Source of the DNA: Citrus sinensis
Taxonomy: Eukaryota > Streptophyta > Magnoliopsida > Sapindales > Rutaceae
Direction: 5' to 3'
Assembly: GCF_022201045.2 (NCBI RefSeq)
Contig: NC_068558.1
Coordinates: forward strand, 48,587,501-48,651,500
DNA: 64,000 bases
Position 1 is the first letter of the stretch. Every line of letters starts with the position of its first letter. The translations under genes were made by a program, and so were the position numbers. This document shows, in pieces, positions 63,201-64,000 of this stretch. Below the pieces are notes generated by a model. That model was not told the DNA's origin and made no database searches. It worked only from the letters and a program-made list of their open reading frames with translations.

Positions 63201-64000
63201 AGATTACAGTAGAAGGACGAACGAACAACAACAGGGTTACAATAAATAATGGGCGTCTTGCATTGTGGAATGTTCCTGGATTTGAAGTGTTTTCAACTTC
63301 TGAAGTTTGCTGTTCGCCATCTGAAAAAGAAATTGAAAGCTCTCTCCACATTGCATAAAATATCATACAAACAAATAGTATTATTTTGCTTTGAAGATGT
63401 ACATGATTTATGTTTAAGCAATAGCTGAAACTTACGGGTCCATTTCCACCTTTGAGTTTACTGGGCTGGGTTATTTATTTATTTATTTAATTTGGCCCGA
63501 GATTGGGGGAGGGTAATTGAGAAAATTAAAAAAACCACATAAAAAAATTTGGAAAATTAACTTATGTTTTGGTTCATGAGTCTCGCTATCATAATTACTA
63601 ACCCCATTAAATTTTAGGTAGCGTTTATTTTTTGAATTGGATTGGGAATTTGAGAAGTAAGAATCTTGAGATTGGGAGTGTGAGGTAGAAGTAAGAGTAG
63701 GTTATTTACTTAGACGGGAATGAAAGTGTATAATAATAATTAGAATTTCATTTGTGTGTTTATTTTATCCTGAATTAAGAGCTAATTGTTTCAAATTATG
63801 GCTTTACCTTTATATAAAGAATTGTAGTTATTAATTACAAAGTGAATAAGGAAACATATTTCTAAAATAAACTATTTATTTTATTATTTTAATTTTAATC
63901 ATATAAATTAATTATTATTAATATTCGTAATTATGTAAATCACAAATTTTTTTACTAGTTTTAATTTTAATTATATAAATTAAAAATTACTGATAAGAGC
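63201..64000. other. Terminal 800 bases, no gene
   Basis: Probable 3' untranslated region to about 63420, then AT-rich DNA with a TTTA tetranucleotide run near 63472-63490. From 63618 (TAGCGTTTATTTTTTGAATT) a repeat-like segment runs out of the window; it resembles the start of a hAT-type plant element but its other end is not present. Confidence 0.5.

Noticed and set aside
1..64000. CRISPR arrays, prokaryotic defence or phage-type systems, viral insertions
   Set aside because: No regularly spaced short direct repeats with unique spacers, and no bacterial, phage or viral protein signatures. The only retroelement traces are the LINE fragment and the SINE head.

Overview
This is a stretch of nuclear DNA from a flowering plant. 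It is AT-rich, the genes are split by GT-AG introns, intergenic space is full of small non-autonomous transposons, and every recognisable protein is a plant protein (ACC synthase, ANGUSTIFOLIA, REVEILLE-type MYB, plastid ribosomal protein uL5). Gene content and order point to a rosid-like eudicot. A woody species such as Citrus is possible, but nothing in the sequence proves it.

Layout: ACC synthase (+, 396-2853); an isoprenylated HMA-domain protein (-, 7699-9576); a short truncated Treslin-like open frame (+, 11589-12230); a long repeat-rich gap (12.2-20.4 kb); an At1g01500-like protein (+, 20744-22712); ANGUSTIFOLIA (+, 24599-29418); a second repeat-rich gap (29.4-35.2 kb) with hAT and Mutator-type MITEs; a REVEILLE8-clade MYB (+, 35211-38724); a decayed LINE 3' end (+, 39945-41445); the eIF4E-binding protein CBE1 (-, 41920-48093); plastid ribosomal protein uL5c (+, 51584-53410); a sphingoid-base/diacylglycerol kinase-family protein (+, 54852-59044); and a plastid NTF2-like protein (+, 60957-63200).

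The genes are not a functional operon. They act in unrelated processes: ethylene synthesis, metal or stress response, cell shape, circadian transcription, translation control, plastid translation and lipid signalling. What joins them is history. From memory of the Arabidopsis map, the first five conserved genes match At1g01480-At1g01520 in order, the next two match At4g01290 and At4g01310, and the last two match At2g46090 and At2g46100. The window therefore looks like an unfractionated ancestral block whose genes are dispersed over three duplicated segments in Arabidopsis.

The most informative non-genic features are: a 769-bp hAT element inserted into one copy of a tandem duplication whose other copy is the uninterrupted site; two Mutator-like MITEs with 9-bp target duplications; three direct repeats each carrying a G-box; two related elements with a CAGATTCTGTAA terminus; and a tRNA-derived SINE head. 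I found no CRISPR array, no intact tRNA or rRNA gene, no prokaryotic-type system and no virus. Exon boundaries were placed by eye from splice signals and reading frame, so small exons may be off by a few bases.
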